Source: Paramecium pentaurelia
Taxonomy: Eukaryota; Ciliophora; Oligohymenophorea; Peniculida; Parameciidae
Length of the DNA stretch: 64,000 nucleotides
Direction: 5' to 3'
Assembly: GCA_905183005.1 (NCBI GenBank)
Contig: CAJJDO010000010.1
Coordinates: 297,865 to 361,864, forward strand
This document shows positions 1 through 12,343 of this stretch, piece after piece. The position numbers were made by a program, and so were the translations under genes. The notes beneath the pieces are model-generated. The model made no database searches. It worked only from the letters and a program-made list of their open reading frames with translations, and had not been told where the DNA came from. The number at the start of each line of letters is the position of its first letter. Within the stretch, counting starts at the first letter, position 1.

Positions 1-226
1 TTCGAGGTGATGTTTATGGACTAATCCCCAATTCCTACTTTATTTACAACTTCAATTATTATATCTAATTTTTTGAATTGATGTTACCTTTTTAATTTTT
101 TATGAATAATCTTTTGGTATATGATATTTATTATTCAAGTAGTCAACGTATCTTTCAGAATATGTCAAATCATTCTAGATTTCTTATATTTATTTTTAAT
201 CAATTCTTATAAGCTTTTCATCTTAT

Positions 227-595
227 TCATTTTTAGTTAGAATGGTTTAAAGCTACTGATCGAATGCCGGATTTGTTACATTTAAGTACTACCCTTCTAT
301 AATCAGATATAAAACTTTGGCCAAATATCCATCCTCTCTGTATTTAGTTTTTTCTATAGGCAAGTCGTAAAACGTCATGTTTAGGAGGTCCAACTTTGAT
401 CATGGAAGCATCAGTTTTGCAATTTATCCTTGTTAAGAATTTCTAACTTATATATAATTTTACAATCGAATTTATTCTCTTGCATCCACTATCTCTTAGC
501 TTTTGGTGAGCCTGTATGAGATTAAAATTAATATAGTTATGATCATTTCCTAAAAATCTTCGGCATGGAGGTTCTAAAGTATTTTTATCAGACAT
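227..595 (-). CDS. Hypothetical basic protein, doubtful
   Basis: Open frame of 122 codons from ATG to TGA on the minus strand. It can be spliced by one 21-nt intron (GTAAAA...GTTAG) that leaves the frame intact and gives about 115 residues. The product is basic, has several cysteines and contains the segment KVGPPKHDVLRLAYRK; I recognise no family. Base composition is richer in G and C than the flanking spacer, which favours real coding. The opposite strand is also open for about 171 codons (positions 3-518) but reads as hydrophobic, low-information sequence, so I prefer the minus strand. It could equally be a fragment or not a gene. Confidence 0.4.
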
Positions 596-981
596 TAGAC
601 AATTAATTGATAATAAGAAACTTTAATATAAACACTTTTTAATCATTCAAAACTCAATATTACAACTGAATTGTTAAAAAAGAATTTAATAAAAAAAACC
701 ATAACTCTTGATGAAATAATTTATGCTCCTTATTACTTTTAAATTAATTTAGAGATAAAATTCAGTATTTCATATATATTTTATAAAATACTAATTTATT
801 ATGAATTCATTAATTATCTTATTAAATATTAATAACATATAGCAATGTCTATTCAAATTTGACTTATAACAATGTATTTAATTAATAATATTAATTTAAT
901 TATTAAAAATTACATTAAAATAATATAGATTATTTTAATAAAAACAACAAACTAATGCTATTAACAAAAGAATATGTAAAA
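596..981. other. Spacer, nothing recognised
   Basis: AT-rich stretch between the doubtful minus-strand gene and the 3' end of the KRI1 gene. I see no convincing frame, repeat or RNA structure. Confidence 0.5.
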
Positions 982-3091
982 TCACACTCCATATGTTTTA
1001 AGTCTCTTGGAATTAACCTATAAAGTTGTATTTTCTACAACGTCTTCCACTTCTAATTAAACTTTTTATTTTTATTCTTATTATTCTTCCTCCTATTTCT
1101 TCTTTTAAAATTCTTTTGGATCAACTCCTTTGAGAATTAATTTTTTATTTCTTTTAGTACTCTTTCTAATTTAAGCTAATAATTTTTCAGCTTTATTTTT
1201 CTTAATTTTAATTGAACTATCTCTATATGGAGCCAATTTCTTAATAGAAACATATTAATTCAATAATTTATCATCTGCATAAAGCAAATCATCATTAGTT
1301 AAACCAAAATCTTATTTTTCTACATCAATATATTAAAATTTTGTCTTGATTCCTCCAGCTATAATATCTTCAAAATCTAAACTAAAGTATTCATCAATCA
1401 TATTCTTTAAATTAGATGGTAACTTCTCTCTTAATTATTCAGGATTTTCATCAAGTAATTTATTTACATCTACAATCTTAGCTTCTATAAATTTATATCT
1501 TTATTAATTTTTATCTTTTTCAAAACAATCAACACACAAATAATCTTTTTTACTTTCATAATATTCATTTTCTTCAGTCATTTTAATTTAACATGCTCTA
1601 CAATATTTAAATTAATTAATTAATTATTAAGCTTCTTCTGTTTGAGGAGGTTTACAAAATTTAGGAACAAGAGATTTTTTTAATTTATGTTAAGGATGTT
1701 CTTTATTACAATTTTCACAAAGAGTATAATCTTCACAAATTTAACAATCCCATCGAAAATGATTAGGTTCAATAGTTTATTTACAAGCATCACAAAACCA
1801 CCAAATTGTTACATCTTCTTCTTTTAAGGCATCCATTTCTCTAAAAATATAAATATATTAATTACTCTTAATTTAAGTTTTTTTTCATACAAATTGGAAT
1901 TGTAGGTTTTATTTTAATAACATTATCTACATCTTAACCTTATTCATTTTTTTATACTTCTTAATCATCTTCTTATGCATCTTCATTTTATTCTAATTCT
2001 TCAGGAGATTCTTCTTCATCTTCAAAATATTCTTCATCAAATACCCTTTCCATTTTCTTATCAAATTCTTCAGGTTAAAACTCTTTCTTATCAATTTCTT
2101 CTAATAATAATTTAGCATCTTTTATTCCTCCTACTTATTGTATCTTCTAAAGTTTTGATATAATTTCATTCTTCTTTGCTGCTTTCAATTACTTTAATTC
2201 TTTTTCTAATTATTATTTTTATTCCATTTCTCTTTGAGCTTTTGCTAATCTCTATCTATGTCTTGCTGTTTCTGGTTCTTATCTTAATGTATCCTTTAGA
2301 TCTCTTTCATATGTAATTAATTAATTTCCTCCCTCTTCTTCAAATCGAAAATTATATTTTTCTTCAAATTCATCCATCCTCTCTTCATCCTCAGATGAAT
2401 CAATAATATCATTCATATCATCTTTATCAATCCATCCTTTTGTTAATATATATTTTCTTAGAAATTTATCTTTTTCATCTAAATCTTCTTCATTTCCCCA
2501 ATATCTTTATAATATATCCTATTCTTCAGGTTTCTACTTTTTTAATAATTTATCAAACTCTCTATTTTCATCTTCAATTTATTTTATTGATTTCTACTTT
2601 ACTTTTAATAATTCCTTTTGTTCTTTGCTTGAATTTTTAGCTGCATTAATAAAAGCATTTTTCAATCGTATTTATTCTTCATTTGGAGTCAAACCAACAT
2701 TTGGTTCATATTCTTCCTCTTCCATTTCTTCTTATTCATTATCTATTTCTTATCCTTACAAATCAGCATATGTAACCTTTTTTTAATCCTTGTTTTTTAT
2801 ATTAGGTTCATCAAAATCTTCTTCTTAAAATATTTCTTTATCTTAATAAATATCAGGATGCTTATATCTTATTTTAGCAAGAGTTTCAATGAATTTTTAG
2901 GTTACTTTATCATTAATCAAATCCCCATTTTCATCTTCTGAAATTTAATCTTCACTGCTTTCTTACTAGTCTAGAATCTCTCCTTTCTTATCTAAAAGTT
3001 CCCGTTCCTTTTTCTTTTAATACTTTTCAGCAAACTGCTTATTTATTTTTAATTTAAGTTTTGGCTATTCTTGACCTTCAAATAATTTCAT
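982..3091 (-). CDS. KRI1: KRI1 family ribosome biogenesis protein
   Basis: About 694 residues with one 25-nt intron at 1841-1865. Kri1 is a nucleolar factor needed for small-subunit (40S) ribosome assembly. Family signs seen: an acidic, Glu/Lys-rich N-terminal half; the segment FLRKYILTKGWID; a following EEKYNFRFEEEGG segment; and the C-terminal conserved region with LDFEDIIAGGIKTKFQY and DFGLTNDDLLYADD. Between these, around residues 422-480, lies a Cys/His cluster (WWFCDACK, CQICEDYTLCENC, HPQH) resembling a ZZ-type zinc finger, followed by another CRAC...CVDC pair. TAA/TAG codons are frequent throughout and must be Gln. The gene converges on nothing close; its start is 121 bp from the end of the next minus-strand gene. 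Family assignment is firm; the zinc-binding role is inferred from residues only. Confidence 0.9.
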
Positions 3092-3212
3092 TAATTTTAA
3101 TATATATATTATTTTATAACAAATTATATACATATAATTAATAATAGTTATGAATTCAAAATATATCAACATATATAATACATACATCATTAATATAATA
3201 ATAATTCTTCTA

Positions 3213-5351
3213 TCAATAAGGTAACAAAGTTAACACTTTAAACAATTAATCATATTTAATAGAAGAGTCTGGCCATTTAAAAACATTATTGATTTTTTCT
3301 TCATTAATCATTTTATTCAATACTAATTTTACTGTGGATATATCAATTAGATTGGTTTCTGGATTTTAAAAAAATTTTACTACTTCCAATAATTTATTGA
3401 AATCTGGATAAATCAATTTAAATGATTAATAAACACTAAAATAAGCAGCATCCAAATCTAATTGATATTTATCTTTCTTATTTTTTTCTTAATATAAATA
3501 AGTTTCTTTTAAGATATTTTGGAAGTTAACATCATCAACTGTAAATCCTAAAGAAAATAAATAAGATATTAAATTTTCAGATAACATATAACATTTTACC
3601 CAGGCTGAATTAGTCTCATTGGAATCTCCTTATTAAAATAATATGAAATTTGTAGAACATAATTAATAAAATTCAGGATCTTTTTCTTTCAAAAAGTCTT
3701 TGAATAATTAAGCATCATATTATTCAAATAATATTTAATGATTTTTATTATTTTCAATAGCAGTTTCAACTTTAATTTCAGTTAATCTTTTCAAATTAGG
3801 TTCTTATATTAATTTTGAATATTTAAAAAGGTATTGTGAAATAGTGAGTAAATGTTTTTATGGTTATCTAAATGTAAGTTCATATCCAAAACTTTGTTTA
3901 ATTTTGTAATTTCTATCAGTAGAACTTATTTAAAAAGGTTTTGTATTAAAATTCATTTATTATTATTATTAATAGACATTTTAATTTTCAGCTTCTTTGA
4001 TTTAAATTGAATTTTTTAACTTTTCTTATATAGACTAATAATTAAATGTTTCTTTATTACTATTTTATTATTGATTTGATGAAGATTATTATTTTATATT
4101 AAAGTAATCTTCAATATTCATTTTCTTATTTTATTCTTAAGTTGAAAACTTAGTAACTTCATCCTATAATTTATTTTTATAAGCAGGACTCTAGTTCTCA
4201 TTTTTTTACTCACTTACAATTTTACTGCCTGTTAGATAAGGTATAGGTTTATTAATTTATGATTATTTATCTTAAGGAGGATTTTCAAAGACAGTATTCA
4301 TTATTTCCTTAGCCTACTAATTAACTATTTTAGGATTAGATTCAATGACTTACTTAGGAATTTATTTTGTTGTACATTCATACAAATCTTATAATAAATT
4401 ATCTAAGTCTTCTTCATCTTTATCATTCACTAGAGATTTTTAAATTGATGAATCTTTCCTTGCATGTTAATAAATATCATCAAAATGATATTATTAGATT
4501 TGATCTTTAACAATTTCCATAGTTTCATTATGAATAGATTATAAAAGAGATTATTATTAAATTACAGATTATTCATTTTAACCTCCACCAAAATGTTATA
4601 ATTAAGGTGCTTCAAATAATTCTGATTAATAGAGTCCTGATTAATCATTTACTTTTTATCGATGACTTAAGAAATTATCTAATATGTTACTAATATTATT
4701 TGTATTAGAATTATTTTATCTAGATTATTTTTTAATATGTTCAGATTTTATAGACATCTTTTTCATTTATGGTATATCTTAACTATCATCTAATTATGAA
4801 TTAATTTAGAATAATTCTTCATGTTGATGACTTGATTTTTTGGTACTTTTATCCAATTATTATTAGAATACTTATTTAATAGGAAGTTATGGAATAAAAA
4901 CAGGACTTTATTATGTTATATTAGTTAAATGTGATTCATTAATATTCTATTCTTATTATTATTATTTTTAAATTTATTAGGACTAATTTTAATTTTAAGA
5001 TTGCTTATGTTTAGGTGATACTGGAGGAACATTTTATTATTTATTCAATAATTGTTAATATTAATGCTATTATTATTGTAATTAAACCTAATACAAATCT
5101 GGCATTGGTTAACTAAATGAAAATCTTTTGTTCTATTCTTGATGATAAGCATCTAATTAATTTTAATATTCATCTTCTGAAATTTTTTAAAACTATTATG
5201 CTGATTCATCTTAATCTTCCTAAATAACATTATTTTGATTATCTGGCTAATTATTCTTTTTTTAGATATTTTCAAAACTTATTGACATAATTTACTAAAG
5301 TTTTGCTTTTTATTTAGTTGATTTTGGTTTTGTTTTATTCTTTGCTTCCAT
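3213..5351 (-). CDS. Gln-rich hypothetical protein, 712 aa
   Basis: Single uninterrupted frame of 713 codons from ATG to TGA, no intron needed. The N-terminal two thirds is dominated by Gln encoded by TAA/TAG, with Asn, Ser and short charged patches, and looks disordered. The last 200 or so residues are less biased, with alternating hydrophobic positions (for example YMLSENLISYLFSLGF), and look like a folded alpha-helical region. I recognise no domain. The length of the frame and its Gln codons make it a real gene; the function is unknown. Confidence 0.75.
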
Positions 5352-5719
5352 TTAGACAATTAATATTTAAATAATATTATTTTTAATATTTTATTTAACA
5401 TTTAATTTAAGTTATTATTTTATATATTGTTAATTCTTTTTAGAAAATATATTTAGTCCCATTTCATCTATAGAGTTTATTATAATTCTTATATGTGGTT
5501 TAATATTATTTTTAAATATTTGGTTGATTGTTTATAATAATTATTTTTATTGTTATCTATTTCATTTAATAATTAAGTTGATCTTATAAGTAATGATATT
5601 CTAATGATTATTTTCTTAAAATTAAATGCAGTCTTAAACAATTAAATTATTACCAAATTATTAAATTAATTTTAATGGGGAATACATGTTTACATAGATT
5701 TGACAATTAGAAATAAAAA
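5352..5719. other. Spacer between divergent genes
   Basis: AT-rich region between two divergently transcribed genes. It presumably holds both promoters; no motif could be singled out. Confidence 0.5.
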
Positions 5720-6319
5720 ATGATAAAAATAAATGGATATCCTAAGTTAAATTGTCCAAACAAGTTAATTTTAGAGCCTAGTATATAAAATATAACATAA
5801 AATTTGGATACTTTTGAAGAAGACTTTTTTAAAAGTGAATTTTAATTTGATATTTAATCTGATAATCAAAGAAATTATAGTACAAGTAAAGTAAAATTAG
5901 GATCAAGCATTGAATAAATCAATAAATCAAAATAAATTGAATGTCCTTCTAATTTCAATGAAAAATGTGATTTTCAATAAGATAATTAATTAAACTTGTT
6001 TATGAACCCTAAGAATAATAATAAAAATGTTTTTATATAGGGTTAGAAAACAAATCATTAAAAAAAAATAAAATAAAAGGTTTCACTATAAAAAATAGAA
6101 AAACCAAAAAGTATTCTTAAAACTCATAAAAAATAACATAATTCATCTTTTAATAGTTTCTAATGTGCAAAATGCTAACATACAGTTACTTTTAGCCTTG
6201 CTACTTGTAATTCTAGAAATTCAAGATCTTTATCACCTTTGTTAAATTCCTAATCAATTGATTTATAACCAGTAAATAGTAGAAGCATGACTTATTTATA
6301 ATAGTTTCCTTACTTGTGA
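5720..6319 (+). CDS. Hypothetical protein, 199 aa
   Basis: Continuous 200-codon frame from ATG to TGA with no intron. The product is hydrophilic, rich in Asn, Gln, Ser and Lys, and probably disordered. A CAKCQHTVTFSLATC segment near residue 160 contains a CxxC pair that could bind metal, and a Ser/Arg-rich stretch follows. No family recognised. It converges on the Rab gene, whose stop lies about 210 bp away. Confidence 0.6.
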
Positions 6320-6529
6320 TATAAATTAAAAGTATTTAAATAATATATTGATATAAAGATGTAATAATATTTTATTTACATCTATAAATATTAATATTTC
6401 ATTACAATATTATCTTTTTTAAAATATAATTTATATATAGAGTAATTAGATATTATTTTTTTTGTAAATATTAATTATAAAATAAAGAATTTTTAGGATT
6501 ATAAATTTATGAAATATTTATAAGATTTA

Positions 6530-7172
6530 TCAACAACATTTTTATGAATTTGTTTCTCCTCCATCTAATTTAATATTTTATTATTTTTATTCTCCATTTT
6601 AAGAATTATTATTTTAACCTCTTCTAATAAGTATTTATTAAACTAATTCTGTATACATTTCCTTTACTTATGCTCCTGTCCTTGCTGAACATTCAAAATA
6701 TTTAATTTAATACTTGGATATAAAAAGAAAATACTTTTTAAGCTAATTGTTAACCTTCCAAAGTAGTTACTTCTCTTTATTATATATCACACTTATTTGC
6801 AACTAAAACAATAGAGATTTATTCACAATCAATTTATTCTTTTAAATTATCAATCCAAGTTTAAACTTATTAAAATGAGTCTTTATCTACAACACTATAA
6901 ACTAAAGAAACACCTTATGCATTTCTATAAAAAATTGGAGTAATAACTCTAAATCTTTCTTAACCTAAACACTATATACATTAGTTACCTGCTGTGTCCC
7001 AAACTTAAACAATCACCTAATTTTCTCCTTAAGTAAGAATTTTCTATCTATACTCTACTCCTAATGTAGCCTATATATTTTCAGAAAACTTTTCATCAAC
7101 ATAACGATTTAAGAGTGATGACTTGCCTACAGCACCTTCACCTAACATAAGAATTTTGACTTTTTCTGTCAT
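6530..7172 (-). CDS. Rab-family small GTPase
   Basis: 198 residues after removing introns at 6713-6734 (22 nt, ends AAG) and 6965-6988 (24 nt). Rab proteins are membrane-bound switches of vesicle traffic. All GTPase motifs are visible: P-loop GEGAVGKSS near residue 11, effector-loop threonine in QATLGVEY, switch II WDTAGQERFR (split by an intron after the Gly codon's first base), NKCD, and SAR. The C-terminus ends KCC, the double cysteine used for geranylgeranylation. The Gln of DTAGQ is encoded by TAA. I cannot assign a Rab subclass from memory. It converges to within 30 bp of a COMM-domain gene start on the same strand. Confidence 0.93.
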
Positions 7173-7200
7173 TATATTTTTAAATTTATATAAATAATAA

Positions 7201-7834
7201 TCACTAAGCTAAAGTTTATAATTATTCTTTTATTTTACACAAATTGTTGTGAAAATTATTAACTTCATTTTAATTAAGCTGAAATGTTACATTCTCCTTT
7301 GTATTTTTTTAAGTATTTAGAGTCTCCAATTATAAGAATAAGACAGGCATATTAACCTATTAATTATTTATAAAGTAACATACCTTCTATTAATTATGTG
7401 TCTAAATTTATATATCCACTCTCCAATCAATATCAATTAGAGAATCTGCCTAACATATTTCTCTATTTGTAATCTTATCACACACTATTAAAGATTTTAG
7501 AATATATCTTACATTCAGAAATCTAAAGTATAGAATCTGTTAACAATTTAGCTAATTACTAATCAAAAGTAGATGGAAATAGCTATAAAATTGCTTATTC
7601 ATTCCATTATAGTAATTCTGCACTTTCTAATAGTTTTACTAAACCTATAATAAGTGTATGAGCTTATTTCTCAGTCATTTATAAATCTTAAGGCAATGAA
7701 GCACTTACAGGTGTTTCCATATATTCTTAAAATGAGTTGAGTTTGTTTCTAAATAAATAAGCATATTCAAATAGTTTCCTCACATATTTCTTAGATGGCA
7801 ATTATGAAAGAAGCCCAAGAATTTCAAAATTCAT
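7201..7834 (-). CDS. COMM domain-containing protein (COMMD9-like)
   Basis: 192 residues with introns at 7357-7383 (27 nt) and 7485-7512 (28 nt). COMMD proteins form the Commander complex that recycles endosomal cargo. The C-terminal part matches the COMM domain: SLIDIDWRVDIQIQTHN, then a beta-strand MPVLFLQLE and a terminal helix ending IKEQLQTLAQ. The order DIDWRVD most resembles COMMD9. The N-terminal half is helical, as in the family. The stop codon is only 28 bp upstream of the Rab start on the same strand. Confidence 0.8.
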
Positions 7835-7906
7835 TATTAATTTTAATAACCCATAAAATCTCAGATTTGTGATAAATATTTAAACAATTAATATATGTTA
7901 ATTTTC

Positions 7907-8018
7907 CTTGATCCTTCCCTGGTCAGATTGACCAAATGATGAGCGAGAATTAAATCCAATTGCGGAATCAAGTCTGGTCTCCAAACTCTTGTTACGCATG
8001 GACTTAAAACTATCTGAC
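7907..8018 (+). ncRNA. Structured RNA candidate, possibly box C/D
   Basis: A locally GC-richer block in an AT-rich spacer. CTTGAT (7907-7912) pairs with ATCAAG (7967-7972), enclosing a perfect hairpin TGGTCA-GAT-TGACCA (7920-7934). A box C-like ATGATGA lies at 7936-7942 and a box D-like CTGA at 8014-8017. I found no match between its presumed guide regions and rRNA that I know, and no spliceosomal, SRP or telomerase RNA signature. The strand is uncertain. Confidence 0.35.
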
Positions 8019-8493
8019 TATAACTATATATATATATATTTTAATGTGTTCTACATTCATCCGAGAATTCTCAATAAAGGATGAGGTAAATGTATATTCT
8101 TATTGTAATTAACATTAAAATAATTATTTTATTTAACTAAATAAAATGTATAGATCTAAAATATTCAAAATAATAGAAATTATTCATTTTCATATTTATT
8201 ATCAAAATTAGATTAAAGTTCTTCAGGAATAATATGTAAATATTAATTATAATTCTTAAAAATATTATATAATAATATTTGTACAAATCAAGTTTAGATA
8301 TAGAACTCATTTGATCTTAATCTATTTTCAATATTGAATATAATATATTTCATAAATTATCTTAATTATAATATTGTTAATTATTTATATGAATAATTTA
8401 GTTTACTCTTTAATTAAACCAAAATAAATACATAATATATACTCTTCTGTTTAATAGGATATATAAAATGGAATCAAGATGGATTATTTTGTG

Positions 8494-8536
8494 ATTAATT
8501 GAACTAAGTTATTAGAAATAATTTAGTTCAATTAAT
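8494..8536. repeat. Perfect 14-bp inverted repeat
   Basis: Arms ATTAATTGAACTAA (8494-8507) and its exact reverse complement (8523-8536), separated by 15 nt. It lies in a spacer upstream of the NAA35 gene; role unknown. Confidence 0.7.
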
Positions 8537-8875
8537 GTTAAGAACTTTAAAAGAATTAGGAAATTAATAAAACCAATGTCTTTTTCATTTTATAGTAAAT
8601 AATTATATTATTAATATGAAATTAGAATGCTTTGATGTGTTATATAAAATGCAGATTCCAATTATAAAAATAATTAGATATTTGAAGAATTCTAATTATG
8701 TTTTTGAAATTGTATTGAAGTTTGAATTTTCTTATTCTTTATAAATATATCACTTATTTCTAATATTTAATACATTTATGAGTGTTGAATATATTAGTAA
8801 TATATTGAGATTGTTGATAATACAAGTCTTAGTTGTTATAAAATTGTACTTTTCTTTTAGACATTAATTTAATTA

Positions 8876-10885
8876 ATGGATATTACAGCAGAACTTAAGA
8901 GTCTAAAAAATGGAGAAATTCTCTTGGCAGAAGGATTTTCATTATTTGAGGCTATGTCAGCTACTGAATTATTTGACAAAAAAATAGATGTAAAACTGGG
9001 TTTGGCTGATGCAGATACACCTCAAAAATTATTGCAATCAAATTAGATAAAATCAGGATCACAACTTACTAATGAAGAAGTAAAGTTTAATGATAATAAT
9101 TATTTAGCTTGTTGGACTCTTTGATTTAGTGATTTAGAAAATTACATGTTGGTTAAATGGAAATGCATTAGCTTAAACTATTTACACTTTAGTGTATTAA
9201 TATGATGATTCATTATGGGATCATCCATTTGTTAAGGCTTTGTTTGATACTTTGAATACTTTAGGGAGTCAAATCTTTAAAATAATCAAAGATGCTCCAT
9301 TTCTCAGAGAAGAGGATTATAATCCATCTGTTTTCAGTTTCAGAAATAAAAGAATATCCACTATTTAAGAGTTATTGACAACTACATTAAATCCATTAGA
9401 TACTGAATTAAGTGGCAAAATTAAAAAATCTAAGTAATTAACTATAGCTGATGCACTTTCCTCTAGAATTAAATTGCTTAAGGGATATTGTTTAATTGTT
9501 TAATGTCTTTAATAACCATTTAATTCTGAATCATAAAAATAAATAACAGATCATATTGAATTTATCAGGAAAAGATTTGATGCTGTTGTTTAGACTAAGG
9601 CAATGGGAAAAGATATGTCAAATTATTAAAGTGTTACAATTCTAAAACATCTGAAATCTATGATAAGTATGAGGAAAATACCTCAAATGGAAAATCATTA
9701 TGAATATTTTAATACTATGCTTAATTAATTAGAAGCAGTACTTGATTTAAGTGCAGAACGTAATTACTTTAGTATTTAATAAAAAATTTGTACACTTATT
9801 CATGATTATCCTAAGAATATTTTAATTAGAGCTTATTTAGAGTAAAATCTATTTAAATATGATTAATTCTTATATTTCCATTAAACTCCTTGGATTAATA
9901 TCATTATTGGAACTCTTAATAAATTATTTTCCTAAAATTTTGATTAATTATAACAAAATGTATTTAAGGAATATCAAGATTGTCTAGTACCTGTTACTTA
10001 TGAATACATAATTAAATAATTAAGATCTAAATTTAGAAAAAGTAGAGATTTTCATAAAAATTATTCTCATTTATCAATACTTGTTCATCATAGCAATTAA
10101 ATTGATTAAGATATATTTAAAAATAAAAACCCTTTAATGATATTCAGTTATGAAATTGCTGTACAATCTATGATTTAATAATTATAATATGGTTTTGATC
10201 TAGAACTCTATTCAGATGTAGATTATGCTAGTATTTACTTTTATCTAGAGTATTTGACAACAATTCTTGATAGAAATAGAACCAATTATGTTAGTCAATT
10301 AACAAATTCATAAAGAGAATAATTGTAGAATCAAAACAAAAAGAAACCTAAAGTATCTCCATAGATAGATTAAATGTATTCTGAAATTCAATATTGGAAA
10401 GGATTGAATTCTCTTTTTAGAGTAAGATGTTATTATAATAACAGGGTTTATCCAGATTATATTATACCTTAATGGAAAATGGATTCATCAAAAAAGTCCA
10501 AGACATGAATCATAGATATTCTAATAGAATGAAGATTTTTGATACTTGCTACTACATCAAAGCAATTAAATTTGATGAATATACCCAAAAGATGAATTCT
10601 TATGGATCATTCTAAGAAACACTTAAATTTGTTAGTTCATCCTTAAGTGAAGCTTAACAGCTTTTCGCATAAGTCAAAGAAAATAAAATTCTACCTTAAC
10701 AAATGTAAGATCAATCAAAGGATTTGGTTATGGTAATTTATAATTAATTAACATTTTATTAGATATGTGTTGTGACATCAGTTAATGCCATGAAATTAAT
10801 CCAAAATTAAAAATACTAAGTTTCATTCAAGAAAACGACAGTATCATTTGTACCTTAAATAGAGTTAATTGCATTATAATAATGA
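8876..10885 (+). CDS. NAA35: NatC auxiliary subunit NAA35 (Mak10)
   Basis: 652 residues after removing introns at 9080-9107 (28 nt) and 10422-10444 (23 nt, ends CAG). NAA35/Mak10 is the large auxiliary subunit of the NatC N-terminal acetyltransferase. The N-terminus has the family signature EGFSLFEAMSATELFD, followed after intron 1 by CWLNGNALAQT. The rest is helical with LFRGLSRLYYTLMENGFI near the middle of the C-terminal half, as expected. Without the introns the frame breaks at TGA. Its presence beside a second N-acetyltransferase gene is probably coincidence. Confidence 0.88.
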
Positions 10886-11478
10886 TTCAAAATAATTTTA
10901 TTATATGATGATTAGTGATTTCATTCTCTTACTTACTAAAATCTTTCATAATAATATTTAATATCTTATAGTTTTTAAAACCCAATGGTATTTATGAAAT
11001 TCTTATAACAATCTTAAAAATAATTTTAATGTTTGAATATAATTTCTTAAATAAATTCTTAAAATTTCAATAATAGAAATTCTATTTTGAATCTGAATTA
11101 ATCTTAATCATTTAGCAAGTATTCAATTACATATCAAACAATTTAAATATTTTGAATTCATATTCTATATTTTTTTCCTTTTATTTTTAATGTAATTGCT
11201 TTAATATTTTTGTAACAAGATGATATCAATATACTCAACAAATACTTAAAAGCATAAGGCATATCAATACAAAATTCTATTAGGTATGCTATTTTTTTGA
11301 ATATTGGAAATATTACATATATTATTGTATATTGCAAAGCATTTCTTAATGATTTATTTTAATTAGTGGATTGTTATGTATTGCTTAAATTTATTTAAGT
11401 GAAAATTATTCAAAAAAAAAAAGAATACAACTGTGAAATTCAATTCAGCTATCTATTAATTTATATATATATTTATTA
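10886..11478. other. Spacer upstream of acetyltransferase copy A
   Basis: AT-rich. The part from 11213 on belongs to the duplicated block. An ATG at 11220 opens a 26-codon frame that I consider noise. Confidence 0.5.
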
Positions 11479-12343
11479 ATGGAATAGAATCCAAAATTGG
11501 CTTTTGGAGAGATCAACTACAAAAATTTGGAATAGTTCAAAGTCATTACCTAAAAGACCTTGCCAGTAACGTATAGTGAAAACTTTTATATAAAAATTCT
11601 AACCTATTCAGATTTTTCTACTCTTGGTATTGAAATTTAAGTAATGTACAGGTTATTATAATGACATTGCAGTTGGAGCTATAACAGCAAGGATAGAAGA
11701 GAAGGATGGTAGAAAGACTGCTTATATAATGACATTTGGTGTTTTGGATGCATACCGTCGTTTGGGATTTGGCACATAATTATTGAATGAATTAATAAAT
11801 AGAATTAGATCTCATGAAGAAATAAGAACTATATATTTACATATGTGGGTTAGCAATGAAATAGGATTTCAATTTTATTCTAGACATGGATTTGAGAAAA
11901 CAACTTACAAAAAAAATTATTATACAGATATTGATCCACCTCATTGTTATATTTTAACAAAACGTCTCTATCCAGATGTTGATCCTCCTATTCCTTATAC
12001 AGAAGAAGACACTGAAAAAGAATAGGAGATTGCACAATAATGAAGTATATATTTAGTAGCATTAATAATAAAAAAAAAGAAATTTTATGTTTATTATTTT
12101 TTTAATCTTCGTTATATTATTCAAATTTTATTCGTTAAGAATAGTTTGTTAGTATATAAATGATAATTTAATATTCTCGAAATTAAACTAAATTATAATT
12201 TACTCATTTTATATAGTATTGAATAGATTAAGTATAATTTAATTAAGCTAAGTAAATTAAGAAGCATTATTTATCCCAATAAATTAGCAGCTTCAATAAA
12301 AAAAAGAAAACAATTAAATATTTATTATGTAAACACAACAATG
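11213..12343. repeat. 1131-bp perfect duplication, copy A
   Basis: Identical over its length, as far as I compared by eye, to 12345-13475, with an offset of exactly 1132. Homopolymer lengths match, for example a run of 11 A. The copies are separated by one N at 12344. Confidence 0.95.
11479..12043 (+). CDS. NAA50: N-alpha-acetyltransferase, NAA50-like (copy A)
   Basis: 179 residues with one 25-nt intron at 11627-11651 (ends CAG). GNAT-fold acetyltransferase that transfers acetyl from acetyl-CoA to protein N-termini. Signs: YYNDIAVGAITAR, the acetyl-CoA loop YRRLGFGTQLL (R-x-x-G-x-G type), and the C-terminal ENDIGFQFY-like element seen here as SNEIGFQFYSRHGFEK. The pattern DIAVGA plus a short acidic tail fits NAA50 rather than NAA10. 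This copy and the next are identical and may represent one genomic gene. Confidence 0.85.

Larger units (their letters stand above)
7835..8875. other. Long spacer with RNA candidate
   Basis: At 1041 bp this is the longest spacer here. It holds the structured RNA candidate at 7907-8018, a nearby palindrome-containing hairpin (around 8054-8085, arms CATCC/GGATG) and the inverted repeat at 8494-8536. No reading frame in it is convincing. Confidence 0.5.

Noticed and set aside
3..518. Plus-strand open frame of about 171 codons
   Set aside because: Reads as hydrophobic, low-information sequence and has no start near the left edge; with TGA as the only stop, such frames arise by chance in AT-rich DNA. 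The minus strand has a cleaner ATG-to-TGA frame with a good intron.
2440..2640. Plus-strand 66-codon frame
   Set aside because: Antisense shadow of KRI1; hydrophobic Leu/Ile/Phe string typical of reversed Lys/Glu/Asn-rich coding.
11220..11300. Short frame at the start of the duplicated block
   Set aside because: Only 26 codons and no splice site that extends it.
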